From Progne subis subis (Eukaryota > Chordata > Aves > Passeriformes > Hirundinidae), in the NCBI GenBank assembly GCA_022316685.1, contig JAKJHU010000062.1, forward strand, positions 903,001 through 967,000: 64,000 nt of DNA, given 5' to 3'. This document shows positions 1 through 13,232 of this stretch, piece after piece. The translations under genes were made by a program, and so were the position numbers. The first letter of the stretch is position 1; every line of letters starts with the position of its first letter. The notes under the pieces are model-generated. The model saw only the letters and a list, made by a program, of their open reading frames with translations, was not told the DNA's origin and did no database searches.

Positions 1-1753
1 TTTCTGTACAGCTGTGCTTTCCAGCCCTGTCTTCCACAGCTTGATGGTTCCTGGCATTCACTTCCTTAATTTTCTAGTCTTGGCTTTGAGAGCTCTGTAA
101 AAAGCCCAGCTCTGAGCAGGGCTTGAAACTTGACTGTACAATATTTGCCCAACTGTTTAATTCCTTCTCCAAGGCTATTTTGGTAGCTGAGACAAACATT
201 TAGACTCTAAGACGAGGAACGGCCACGGGTTTATCGAATTTTCTCAACCCGCAGTCTTTCTTTCTGTGATTTAATTCTCCCCCAAACAACCCTTCTCCCT
301 CATTTCAGAACTGTGTTTGTGACTTTGTTTCCCCAAAATATCTCTTCTTCACCCTCACATTTTCCTATCCTTAAATGCTTAGGATTCCTTGCAAGGGTCT
401 TGACCAGTTTTCCTTGAAGCCAGCAGGAATTTCTGTTGCCTCAAACAGAAGTCAAACCCTGCAATAACCCCTGTATATTCTGGTGTATTCTTCAGAGAAA
501 TATGGCAATTAGGTCATCTTACTTTCCCCCATAAAGTCAAGGAATTTGGTCATTAACTTCTGATTTTAAAAACCTGAAGCTTGGCCTGAATTGTAAAGTG
601 TTTCTCATCCAGGTAGTCTCATTGCACATGATTTAAAAGAACCCACGTGAGACCAGAGCATGAAAACCACAAAGGCGTGTTTTGAACCCTTTTAATTGCT
701 CCTAAACCACAACAGTATAAAACCCAACAGAACTGAAGAAACAGAGGAGCAGAGATGACAAAATTTTGCCTCTGTTACTCAATTAGCAAAGAAGTTTTAA
801 CTGGTATAACCAGGAGGAGAAAATTTTTAGGATGGCAAAGATGTGCTGTAGTCATAGTGAATTAAACTGGATGTGTAGTTATGCATCCAGCAGGGATTTA
901 AAAAAAAGAACAGACTAATACACTTTACAGATATTTCAGAAGATAGAACCATTAAAAGGGAAGAGTTCAGTTGAGTCTCTGAGCTGGTGTGACAGGCCTG
1001 GTGAAGTATGCTAACCATGAATAAAAATAGAAAACTTATAAGCACATAAATGAATCAAGAGTCCCTTAAAATACATGCCCTGCAGCACTTGCTTCCAGCA
1101 GTTTTGACACATTTGTCCATCATATGTGAATCAAACAGATTAGCCTGAGAAAATTTGTCTTACAGTGAAGAAAAAACATTTTAAAAAAACCAACCCCCCC
1201 AACAACAACAAAACCCCTCCCCCCAAAACCAACAACAACAACAAACCCAAAAAAGAAACCAACCAAAAAATAGCAAACCAAAACAAAAATAGGAGAAAGA
1301 AAAATTTGCTTTGCAGCAACCTCCATTTCTTGCTATCACAGCATTGCAAAACTGTTTTTCATGCAATTTTCTGGGCTTACCAATATTATTCCCATGTTGA
1401 AGTTTCTCCAGTTGTCTGCCACGTTTGAGTGCATGTAAGTAATAATGCTCTCATGACGAGAAAGAGCAGGAAAAAACCCAGCTAGCATTTTGCAAGCCAG
1501 GAACAAAGATCTTGATTGCTTGAGAAGAAACATGATGCTATGACACTGGGTGCTAAAGAAACTTCTTCCTGTACTGAAATTGTTAACAGAATATTATTTA
1601 GGTTTTCCAGAGTGGAAGAAAGGCTCATTTCACAGGACACCCAACCCATGAGCAGGTGACCCACGACAGGTCCCTTCCAGCCTTCCCCATTCTGTGACAT
1701 TGATAAATTAATGTGAATTTTTTCACCATATCTCATCAACCTCTTTTCTCATA
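1..1753. other. Intergenic, no gene recognised
   Basis: No reading frame here looks like a conserved protein and no exon with matching splice sites could be linked to a known gene. The stretch 1175-1290 is A/C-rich low-complexity DNA (AAC and CCCC runs), which creates spurious open frames on both strands. A small CR1-like tail is listed separately. The right edge is the 6-bp duplication of the solo LTR. Confidence 0.6.
1655..1701 (+). mobile_element. Possible CR1 LINE 3'-end fragment
   Basis: The stretch around 1669-1695 reads like the conserved end of avian CR1 elements: AGGTCCCTTCCA followed by CCATTCTGTGA. CR1 copies are usually truncated at the 5' end, so a short 3' tail is what one expects. 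Upstream sequence back to about 1540 may also belong to it but is too diverged to assign by eye. Confidence 0.4.
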
Positions 1754-2431
1754 TGTCGCAGTGCCTTCTCACGCTAGGTCAGCGCAGCCCACAGGCTAGC
1801 TCAGGACACACTGCGGCTGACGTGTCGAAGGTCGGGGTGGCAAGTCGGACAGGCCACCTCCTCCCAGTGGGTCTTGGTTCCCCACTCTAGCGACAGGCGG
1901 ACGTAGAAATCGCGACCACGGCGGCAGGAAAAGAGCCGACACTCTCGGACAGGGTTTAGGATGGTTTATTGGAGGGGAGTCCGGCAGGGAGCTCCGCCTC
2001 AGTCAGCCACTGCCCAGAGAGAGCTCCGAGCAGGACCGTGCAGGCATTTTTAAACAGGGGAGTGAACCAGGGCGGCGACAACGGGAAAGCCAATAACAGA
2101 ACAGGGGGAAGTAACAGGGGGTGTCAACCTAGGGAGAGGGATCCAATAACAAGAAGGAGGTGGGGGATCTCCCGGGTGCTAGCCAATCACTCGACGCCTT
2201 CCCTGGATCTTTCCAGAAACCAGGGAAGGGTCCCAGAGTGACTGACGGGGCGCCCGAGAGAGGAGAGAGAGGATTGACATAAATTGGTATAGGGGAGGGA
2301 TGATTGGCAATACTCCGGAAGGAACCATTACATACAGCAAATAGGGGGTACAAAAGAACAAACCATTACAGTATTCAACTTTACAAAATAAATAAACGTA
2401 ACAAAACGCGTCAGGGTTTTACACCCCTACA
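1754..2431 (-). mobile_element. Solo LTR of an avian endogenous retrovirus, minus strand
   Basis: Read on the minus strand the element begins TGTAGGGGTG and ends CACTGCGACA, so it has the TG...CA ends of an LTR. It is flanked by an exact 6-bp duplication, CTCATA, at 1748-1753 and 2432-2437. On the minus strand there is a polyadenylation signal AATAAA (complement at 1965-1970), an upstream TTTAAA box (near 2048-2054) and several CCAAT-type motifs (ATTGG on the minus strand, CCAAT on +, e.g. 2090, 2143, 2185). It is GC- and CpG-richer than its surroundings. No internal viral sequence is attached on either side, so it is a solo LTR left by LTR-LTR recombination. A 6-bp duplication fits alpha- or betaretrovirus-like (ERVK) elements better than gammaretrovirus-like ones, which usually make 4 bp. 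The family name is not known to me. Confidence 0.85.
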
Positions 2432-2594
2432 CTCATATTGGTCAACATGATCACACTAACAGATATTCTTCTCCTGCCTCCCAAATAGCAGATGTTTTGA
2501 ATGCAACAAGAAGCAATAACTCACAGTGTGTTACACATTACAAAACCCAAACCAAAACACAACTCCCTAACAGGACTGTAAAAAAATTAATCTC

Positions 2595-2596
<2 letters not shown>

Positions 2597-2627
<31 letters not shown>
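2597..2627. repeat. Poly-A tract, 31 bases
   Basis: An uninterrupted run of A. It may be the tail of an old retroposed sequence, but nothing upstream identifies one. Confidence 0.9.
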
Positions 2628-2630
<3 letters not shown>

Positions 2631-4267
2631 TTAAGATACAGAAATTAATTATAGAAGAATTAATATTCTTACAGTATTTAGGGTTTCCTGCATTACTGAT
2701 CTTTCTGTCTTAGTTCAGCTGCGCTTCCACTGCACTTCAAATACTCCATTTGGACTTTCACAGGGCATGAAGTGTGGCACCTCTCATCTGGAGTACATGG
2801 AAAACAAAAAGACATTGAAGGCAAAGAGCAAGAGACACAGATGGACAATCACTGTAAATCTATAGCAGTGATACATCATTGGCTTTGTGAACTGTAAAAC
2901 CTTTTCTAAAAAGCTCCACTTACTAATTTATGCTACTTTTATAGGTTAAAATGTAGATATGTACACATGCACATAAAATATATTATTCTCTGATATTTTA
3001 TTCATTTATTATGCTGCAGTGAGTTGTCAAAATATCTTGCCACAGATCAGGAAAAACATCCCACGGTCTAATAAAAACAATGGCAAAGACATTTGGTCAC
3101 AGAACTGAAGTGTTTGTCATCTGTGCTTGCCAACAGCAAATCCCACACCAGCTAAAGGCAGACAAACAGCCTCCTCTTCCACTGCGTGCTGGCAGCTGCC
3201 AAAAATCAAAATTGGACAGATCTTACGTGGAAAAAAATTTGGAGAGTTCAAGACAAATTTGAGGCATATGGTCACTGTGTTACATATAGTTATCTATCAT
3301 TCCTCGTTTGACAGGAAAATATTATTTTTCCATCTTTTATGTTTTAGTTTTCTTGTACCAATGCTTCTTACTGAAATTTTGAGGTCAAGTGTGACCATTG
3401 CTCGCTGTGGGGTGAAGATTTTTTTTTTTTAATGATTAGGCCCTAATCCAGCTCCAATTAAAGTCAGTGAAAATACTCTAATAGCTACATCGAAGTAGGC
3501 ACAATGCCAGTGCTTCCAGACTTTGCAAAAGCCCCAAACAAAGGTGCTTATTGTGCTGCAGATCCCACATTTGCTAATCCACCTATCTACATCCACTGAA
3601 GTGGTAGCCAGATTTTTTGCACACTGCTGTAACCTTTCTGACAAGCACTGGCTGGCAAGAACAATGGCCAGGTTCACTGGAAAACTACTGAAAATAATAT
3701 GAAAGAAAGCATAAACTCCCCATTTCAGCCTTTCCTGAATATGAATGATATTGTTTGGATTCTTGGTAAGGAGCACTTGTCAATTTCCATTTGTAAGCAC
3801 TGGGTTAAAGTGATTTATGGAAGCAGAACATTATTGGGAAGCAGAGGTGAAAGGGAAACTCAGTAAGAATAAAACTTGGAAAACCAAACGGCCCAAAACT
3901 TGCAAGATCATCCCTCCTCAGGATACACGGAGCCAGAGCAAAAGGAGCCAGCCATTATCCATCCTCAGGAGCACCTTACACACCCAAGAGAGCTCAGAGA
4001 GGAATGAAACCAAATCATGGACCTCACTGCTCTAACTTGGTAAAGAAACAAATAACATCATCTACAGCTTTCAAATTGTTAAGACTTCTTACAAAACTGC
4101 AGGCCCCAAAAGGATCTTCTGGCTTCTATTACTTAATTGAGGTTATATGCAGGGTCATTTCTCCAGAACAGATTGTTCCTACGAACTCTATTTGTTAACA
4201 GACTGAAAAGCGTGAAAAGGAACTTGGTTGGAGTTTTAGGTTTTGGTTCTGTTGTTTGTTGGTTTTG

Positions 4268-4320
4268 GTTTTTTTTCTTCTCTCTTTTTTTTTTTTTTTC
4301 TCTTTTTTTTTTTTTCCCCC
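4268..4320. repeat. Polypyrimidine (T-rich) tract
   Basis: Long T runs broken by single C residues and ending in six C. It produces meaningless Phe- or Lys-rich open frames on both strands. Confidence 0.85.
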
Positions 4321-7300
4321 CAGAAAAAAACTCCAAAACCCCCAACACTGAATTTCTTTGTGTATCTCTCAAATAAATTACTGCAGCACTTTAAATGTAG
4401 AGAGCAGAACTTTTTGTATGCCACGCCAACTGCTTTACAAAGTTTTAGAAGAGTAGGTGCTATATTAAGTCCACAGCACAGTGTTTGTTGTGCGTTTGCC
4501 AGGTCCAATTAAGCAAAATTTATCAAAGCTGGCAACAATCAGCTTGTTTCATCTGCTCCTTGAAAGGCCTGATCCATATTTTCTGTGAGGGAATTAATGG
4601 TTGGTCTGACTTAGAATACTGATCCCCGCTTCAGTGAAAACAGTTAGAGAAAGCTGGAGAGACAAGCTCTCTGTGAGAGAAAGCTGTCTGTGGAGTTTAT
4701 TATTCTATATGCAAAATAATTCTGATAATGCTCTTAGTTTTGTACAGGCAAAACATGATTAATTATCAGCCAACAAAAAAAGCCTGGGTAAAATCATCAT
4801 GCATGACATGAAATTGGCAAAACATTCCTTTTTTGTGTTCGCTGGAGTCTGAGGTTTATCATCTTACTGGAAACCTATAACTAAATCATCATAACATCAG
4901 TTCTGCAGCACATACCTCGTCTGACAGATGTTTCACTCGTTTTCAGTTCAGCCTTTCTGTCTATCCACTGGCTTTTGTTGATGGCTTTAAGAGAATGTTT
5001 AAGAGCCCACTGGGAGTTGTGGTGCTGGGCCAGCAGAGGACAGATTGGTAGAGCGGTGTCAGAACGATCACAGGATAAGTTACTCCTCACCCTGACAATT
5101 TCAGTATAGCCCACTCTACGGAAAACATTGCATGCCAGAGTGGGGAGTAATGGAAAGATAGTGTGCTACAAAAAATTTTTGTGACAAGCTCTTATCATTG
5201 CAAAACAGCATAAAACTTGTGCTCTGTTATTCAAGCAGCACAGCCTTCCAAAAACACTGACAGATCCTCCATTTTACCTGTCTCCTTGCCCTTGGATTAT
5301 ATTGTCTGCCACTAATACAGCTCAGACCTTTGAATGGGAAGCTGTAGGTCATTCATCTGATAGCCTGGGGAGGTTGATTTCTTCTGCCATCGCTCATGCA
5401 GAGGCCATCTGGGGACACTTCACTTGCCATTCTGCCTTTAGGGAGAGCTCACTGATCATCTGAAAGCAGATGGAAGTTTGTTGTCTCTTCTAAAAGACAG
5501 TTTTTGTGTTCTTAAGCTGCTTGCTAGCAGCTTGGTTTCCATCATTAGTACTGCTCCAAAATAAAGAACACGACTGATGTGACATGGTGAACGTTCCCTT
5601 AAATCAGTGCTGGCTCTACTGAGAATTTACTGAGCTTTGTTATCTAAAAATCTAATTAAGCATTTTGGGGCTGGGGAGGGGGGAGAGGGGGAATTGACAA
5701 CAGCGATTTGTAGTATGGCAACTCTGTTTATCTCTTGAAAAACAACCTCTGAAAGAAAAGGAAGTCTGATGGAGAAAAAGACTGGATTGGTCCTTTGGAC
5801 TTCACTGGAGCGGTTTTTGGACTGTCCCTCCATAGCTCACAGAAAGAGCATACTAAAATTACTTGTTGAGATACCTGGGAGGGCAAAGCAGAGAACAAGA
5901 CACCCCAAGTGAAGTGCCTTGAATTAATTTGGTGTTTTATTCTACTCAGGACTCAAAGAAACCACTTGAGATCATTTCCAGTACGAGGCTATGGGGTCCC
6001 TTTTTCACAGATGATGACGATAAATAAGAACGTACAGTTCCCTTCCCCATCAGTTCTCCTTCTGTGTTGGAGACCTGATTTTGGAATTTCTATTCAGTGG
6101 GCGTATTTAAGGCAAAGAATGGCCAACCACCCAAGAAAGGCCCAGGTCTATTCCTCCCACCCAAGTAAATTTGACATGGGAGAAATGTTGTCTGGTGGTT
6201 CCTTACTATACTAGCTGTAGTGGAGTCACTGAAATCCTCAAAATTAATCTTAATTGAGACTCTGATGTGATCAAATTTTAGATGCCTGGATTTCGATACA
6301 TCTCAACTGGACTACTATGTATGACCCACATCTTTTGGGTGTTATTTATAAAAGGCAAAACGGACTTAACCAGGGATTTTTTTTTCTTTTTCTTCCTCAG
6401 AAACACATTTTTATTAATTTCACATTAATTTTCTGCTCAGCCATACCCATTTCCAACAAAAAGTGTTGTTGTAATTTCTCCTTTTCCCACTTATTTTTTA
6501 CTTAATAACCTTTCTGATCTATGTAATGAGTATTTTTCCTCTTTTACTTTACTTTGAGATAACCAGCAACCCCCCAGCATTTGCCATCAGTCATCTTCAT
6601 TTCCTATCCACTGAGCCTACTTAATCAGCATATAGTCAGTTCTCAGTGGCAAATTGCAATAATTGCATAATATTCACCGGAAAATACTGAAGTAACTGCA
6701 AAAATGCCATTTTATTAATAAGGTGGATAATAATGGAGGTAATTTAGATAGGATGTGCTGCATTTTTGTCAAGTAAGCATTTTCATTGCTTGTCCTTGAA
6801 AGGAACTGCAAGTGAAACAACAGAGCCTCAATTTTTACTAGATAAGAGTTAGAAATCCTCTTGTTTCCTTATATCAGGAAGTGAATAGGGTACTCTTGAG
6901 TGCTATTCTGAAAATATGCCTTGAAGTTATTAGGCACATTCATTGCAGCTATCAGCGTTCATTTGCTACAAAAAAAAAAGAAAAAAAAAAGATAATACAG
7001 GCTCTGTCAGAGCATGAAATCTGTGTGAAGAAAGCACAGCAGCCACTACTTGTAGATGGAAACAGAGAGCAAGTTATTTGTGTTGTTGGCCTCTCCAGAA
7101 GCACGTTGTGGTGCTCTCTGAGCAGAGGAAACAAACGCCAGCGTGAATGGCACATTCACTATTATACACTCACCATATAATAAACTCCTCTATTCCCATT
7201 TTTCAGGACAGCTGGAGGATGTCCTATCACTGTTAATCTGAGAGAATAAAGACCCAACATCGTATAATTAATTGACCTTTTTGCTGAGTGTGGTCTCTTC

Positions 7301-7792
7301 TCTGTGCTTTGTTTAGTGCCATCAACAAACACAGTGTTTGATGCCTCTACCTGCTTAATTCTTGATTTCATGGCTAATCTTTCTATCATATTTATCTCTC
7401 AAAATGTAAAAATAGTTCAATTGAGTTACAAGTACCATGAATGGGAAATGGGATTCTCACAACCCTCACTGTTGCTCAGCTGCTTCTACTGTGTGAAATG
7501 TGGTTATTGCAACCAGACCCTTGTTGAAAGCAAGGGACTGGTTTTGTGTAAATCTGATCTGGTGCTGCTAGAGCTCAGTTTCAATGTTAAGCTCAGCAAA
7601 CCACTCAGGGATATTTAGTGCTGTCCTGAGCACTCTGAGATCAGCGTTTAAGTACCAAGTGGTCACAGACTTCCCTGCACCAGAGATAAAAGAATGCCTC
7701 TTTTCAAAAAATATTGGTCCCTTACCCACATGCCTATATTTTTGTACAGCTTTGTATAATTCAGCATTGATGCACAGTATGTGGAACCATAC

Positions 7793-7795
<3 letters not shown>

Positions 7796-7838
<43 letters not shown>
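7796..7838. repeat. Poly-T tract, 43 bases
   Basis: An uninterrupted T run, one of the longest homopolymers in the window. Its exact length is probably unreliable in the assembly. Confidence 0.9.
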
Positions 7839-9236
7839 CTGGAGATTTTACTAAGTGAACTAAACGCCAAACAACAAATATCAAAAAGACCATTTCTGTG
7901 TGACTATTCTGTGACTGGCTGGGTTTTGTTTGTTGTTTTGTTTTGTTTTTCCTTAAAAAAAACAACAACAAAAACCAATCCAGTTATTGCCTCCTTTTAG
8001 CCTCTCTAAGATCAAATTGGTTGTCATAAAGGACAATATATGTCCCTGGGAAGAAAAGGGGAAATCAGGATTTAGTTGAAAGACACACCTCTCCTGGATC
8101 CTTGGCTTAAGCTAATGGACACACTGGACAGTTTAGGATCATGGTTTTAGTGCTTCAGTTTTGCCACCACTAAAGCAACAACAGCAAGCCTTGTGTGTGC
8201 TACAATAGCTGAGAGGCCTCAAAACTAATTCAAGTGTTCCTCAGGGCAGGGATGCTGCTGATACAGCCAGAGGGACACAGCTCTGTCTATTGAACACTTG
8301 CATTTGATGTTGTCTTGCCCTTCCCCAAAGCCTGAAATCTTTAAACCATTGGCTTTGAGCTTTGTCTCCTGCTTGTACTGAGAGAGAAACAGAGATGTGT
8401 ATCTCCACCCCAAGAGTTCACAAGAATTATTATTTACGCAGCATTTCTTAGATACCAAGTGTTGCATGCTGTTATTTTTTTGTATTCTTTTGTACTCTGC
8501 TCAAAAAAATATTGTACTCTGCCAGCACAGTACAATTGCTAATTCTTTTAATTTATGTCCTTAGAAGATAAGATAGGGTAAAACAGGAGAAAAAACAGGG
8601 CCTGCAATTAGTGCAGGCAGAGTGTTTTACTGTGCTTTTTAAACCCCTGAAGTTGCCAATGTAGTTATAGCACTTAATTTTACAATGCCCTAATCTCTAA
8701 TAAAAGCGTTTCATCTACAGTTTATTCTCCTTTTGAAAAGACATTTTTGTGAGTCTCAGAAGCAAAGCATTTACGTTGTCAAATGGCACATTTAATGGCT
8801 AAAAGACTCAAACATATATAATGCATTAGCTTTCCATGTAAGGTCTTCTGACAGAAGTAGGGGCATTATTTTCATTGCTGGAAAAAGTCAGTAACTACTG
8901 AATATTCTTTATGTTTGTAACTTTTGGCTGCACTGCGAAAACAAATTTTAGAAAGCAAACTTGGGGTCAAGAGATGGCTTTAAAGATCACTTTTTAATTT
9001 TACTCGTCACAGCCGCTTTGAATTTGGATGCTTTTAAATAGAGCAGAGCCACCTTTTCTGCTTGTGTTTGCAAGACAGGATACAATGCACCAGACACTGT
9101 AAAACCAGGACTTTAAGTGACGAAAACAACAGTGAATCAGATTTAAAGTTGTCATTCCACAGAATCACTTATTTATTCTCTTTCTGACTTTGGCTTTTTC
9201 GTCCTTTGTTTTCCTCACCTTTGTTCTTACTGGTTG

Positions 9237-9296
9237 GGGTTTTTTTGTGGGATTTTTTTTTTTGTTGTTTTTTGTTTGTTTGTTTGTTTGTTTTTG
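9237..9296. repeat. T-rich / (TTTG)n low-complexity tract
   Basis: T runs followed by repeated GTTT units. Simple-sequence DNA with no coding content. Confidence 0.8.
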
Positions 9297-9504
9297 CCTG
9301 CTTAGCACCTTCTTTTCATTTCCTCTCCCAAAATATGCACCGAAATTATTTTATTTAGCCTTAAATAAAAGAGTACCATCTCAGTTAAAAAAGAGCCAGA
9401 GTCTTCCACTCTGTCTGTCTACAAAGAACCTTTTTCCCTGTTCCAGAATAAGACATTTTAATTTATAGAGTAAATTTTTCAGGGCAGCTGGGGACAACAA
9501 AAGG

Positions 9505-9602
9505 TGAAAAAAACCAAAAACAAAAACAACAACAACAACAACAACAAAAAACCCACAAAAAAAAAACAAAAACAAAAAAACACCAACCCCAAAAAAACAA
9601 CA
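9505..9602. repeat. A/C-rich tract with (AAC)n microsatellite
   Basis: A run of AAC triplets is embedded in A-rich DNA with CC interruptions. Similar A/C-rich tracts occur near 1200, 27070 and 60720. Confidence 0.85.
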
Positions 9603-12600
9603 ACTAAGCCTAACCCTGAGTTTTATTTTTATCTTTTTTATCTTCTATTGAAGTAAAACATGCCCTAAACTGGGCTTGTTTTTTTAATGCATCTTCCCAA
9701 AATATTCTCATGGAATTTATGGAGTGGCTTTTGGGTTTTTTTTGTTGTTCAAAGGATCTGTGCCTGCTCATGGCCTCTTGCCTGGGGCTGCAACATTTCC
9801 CAGCACCCAGAGCTCAGCCTGCAGCTCCTGCTGCACTGAAAGTGTTCCTCAACAGCACCTTGGTGATCTGCCCACCCCAGTGTCAGCATCACAGGAAAAA
9901 AATAAAGTAGTGACACAAATCTGATGACCTTAGTGCACGAAGCCTGCAGAAGGATGCAAAAAATGAACGTATTTTAGGTTTACAGCTGCAGTGAGCCTGA
10001 AAAATCAGTTGAGGAGAACGGGGTGAGTCTTTACAATGGCTGTATTCTCCATTAAATATAATCCAGGTCTGAAATGCAAGGAGTTCACTAGCCAAAGATA
10101 TGATTATTGCTGAGTTAATGAGTAGGTGTGATTGCACAGGAACATGCTCTTTGTCCAGATTTTTCAGGAAAAATTGCCTGTTAGAAATCTTTCGCCCTGC
10201 CAGCGGCTGATGCTTCTGCAGTGTTTAATCAGTTTAATATCTGTCCCTGCTCCTCCTGACCCTTGTAATGAATTCAGCCCTAAAGTTTCTCCAGCTGAAA
10301 GCAGGACCCATAATTTGCCTATAATTTGCAAAGCAGCACCTACATCCTGATCCGAACAGATGACAAAAGGTTAAAAGCAGGAGACTGTTTCATCCTCATT
10401 CGGCAGACGGAGAGCTGTGGCCCAAAACGTGCGGGTCACTTTGTCAAGTCTCCGGTGCAGCAGTTATTAAATCACATCTCATACATCTCACTTCAAGACC
10501 TCTTAATCACAAGGGTTCCTTTGTCGAGGATTCCTATGAAATGAGATAAAAATAGGCTTGTAAGGAAATTTTGTGTAATGGCTGAGGAAGTTTAACTGCC
10601 ACTGATTATATTCTGGCATATGAGTGGCATATCAGTGTTTGCTGAGGGCAAATCTGCTGTGGTAGCACACTTGAGGATGAGACAGCACCTGGGAAAGGAA
10701 GGCTCCTTGGCACAGGGACAAATCCAGTGGCCAGGAATGAGGCCAGTCTTTCCAGGACGTGCCTCAGACAAATTCAACTGAATCACAGCTGTGACTCTGC
10801 ACTTTCTTGAAGGCTACATAAAATCATTGTAGGCACCATTTTTCTGTCCCTAGTATTAGGAAAGTGCTTGCTTAAAAAGAAAAAAAAAAAAAAACCCTCA
10901 ATATTAAGACAAAACAATGTGTCCTACAAGGCAGACTAATGGTTTGCCAGGGGTCAAAAGTTAAAGTAGCAGCAGTACAGTAGAGCACTCTGAGGACTGG
11001 GAAATAAAAATACACGTACAAATACATCTGCTTTGATTTGCTAATGATAGCTCTCAGCTAGACTACGGAATCTGAATGCCTGGTAGCCACTGCAAAGTGA
11101 CAGTAGCTATAAAGCAAATCACAGAGACACAGCTATTTGGAGTGACAATAATTACATAACTGGAAATCATTTACTTTTACGCATTTAAATGGAAACAACT
11201 TAAATAGGCCTCAGATTTGGCACAATCTTCAGTAACATAGCCAAGAGCAATAAAGGACAAAATGTAATAAACAACTGTGTGTGAGGTAGGAAAACCAGAG
11301 AAGAGAGAAAACTTTAAAAAAAAACCCCTCTCTATTTACACTTGATAAACTCTCCCCAGGTATCTATTCAGAATGAGTGTTGTAAGATGATGTGCAGATC
11401 CAGCATGCAAAATTCATAATTTATCCTTGTGTTGATTGGTTTTATACGTTGTGATCATGTTGATTAAATGAGAATTTTTAAAATGTTTTTCAAAACATAA
11501 ATGATGTTTATAATAATGTTTCATGCAGCCTTAAATGCTACATCAATATCTTTTAGCTAGATTTAATCTTCATATAAAGAATTCAACTCTTTTTTTGTAC
11601 AAACAAATTGTTTGTTGCTCCCACTCTACTTTCTGCTTTTCTAACCTGAAATTCCATGGACCCAAGTTTTTGACTTCATTATTCAATGGGAATGTGGTGT
11701 GGAAGAAAAGGGAAAATAGAGTTTGTTGATACCAGATTTACTTGTACTTTCTGGAACACAATGGATATTAATGTATTTTAAATAGTATTTCATATTCAGG
11801 GATTACAGAAAGGCATTAATTTCTAATTTAGTATCAATACATGATTTTGTACAAACCACATAAGAATCAAATTTGTGGAGCAGAACACACCAAAAAGAAA
11901 TGAGCAAATAATTTAGGAAATGTTTGTAAATCCATATCTTTCATTGATTGTGTTGTCTATGCAGTCCACTTCAGAGTACAAACTCATGTGCTTAATGCAC
12001 TCATATAAAAATAATGGGAGAATAATTTAAAAAAAAAAATCTCAGTGCATTCCATGTTAAATTTGGAAGACAGTGGAATTTTTTTTTTTCTTTTCTTTTG
12101 AATACTTTAGAGCAAACTGTGTCCATCACGAATCAAATTCAAGGACTGACTGACACGATGCAGCATTCTGCAGAGAAGTCATGGAAGTTCCCCACCCCAC
12201 AAATATTAAAAGACAACATGTGATTTAAAATCGAGATTTAAATCATTCTCCATAAGTACCTTTCAGAAAAGATTGAATTGATAGCTATTACCATAACCTT
12301 GACACTCAGCTATTCTGAAAAAGAATGATTTGTGTCATAGCTGAAATTTAAGAAGCTCTTTTTTTCATTTCATTTGCTGTCATAAGGCTGAAGCATCACT
12401 CACCTATGAAGAGCGTTAGGACTCCAAAGCTGAATGTAGACACACCAAATGATGAACAAACCAAGGTAAAAAAAAACATGTACACAAATTGCTAGCAAAG
12501 TTTCATGATCACTTTTGATAATTATTGTGGATTTATACCTAGGAAACTCATACATAAAACAATCAGAAAAGTGAGCAGCTTTTTTTTTTTTTTTCTTCTG

Positions 12601-13174
12601 GTATATAAGCTCCCATTTCTTTATATAATATAATAGATTTATGTTTAAAATAGTATGTCAGGCAAAAGACTGATTTTTTGTTCTTTTTCATGCTGATGAG
12701 ATCATTGCAATTAATTGGATCTGCTGCTTGTTAAACAGTTGCACAATCTGTCCTTTCACCCTTGCAGCTCTACCTCAATTTAACAACAGCTATCGTTGTT
12801 AAAACTTTCATATCTAAAAAATTGATAGGAAACTTTTGGTGGATATCAACTATTTTTGTTATTTTTGTCCTTTTTCCAGTGTAGTGAGGCAGGCCCACAT
12901 GAGTTATGACAGACAATGAGCGTTGTGCAGGAATGTCAGCTGAATGAGGATGGTTTTAGAGGGAGAATTTTTGGTTACTTTGCAAGAACACACTGCATTA
13001 TAAAATAACTCTGAGGGTATTGCAAAACACACAAAAAGTAGTATCTTTTTTAAAAAAACCCTTAAACTATATTGGCAAGGGAATAGAATATTTCAGTGAA
13101 CATATGCATTAAGCAGGTAACTACTGCCAAGCATTTTCTAACACATTTGAGGCAAACTATTCAACATTCCAGCT

Positions 13175-13187
13175 CTTTTTTTTTTTC

Positions 13188-13230
<43 letters not shown>
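13175..13230. repeat. Poly-T tract with two C interruptions
   Basis: T-rich run of about 56 bases. An open frame crossing it is an artefact of the homopolymer. Confidence 0.9.

Positions 13231-13232
<2 letters not shown>

Noticed and set aside
7568..7971. Frames with long Lys or Phe runs across the poly-T tract
   Set aside because: They are translations of a homopolymer; the same holds for the frames at 4133-4512, 9190-9575, 13096-13344 and 53107-53292.
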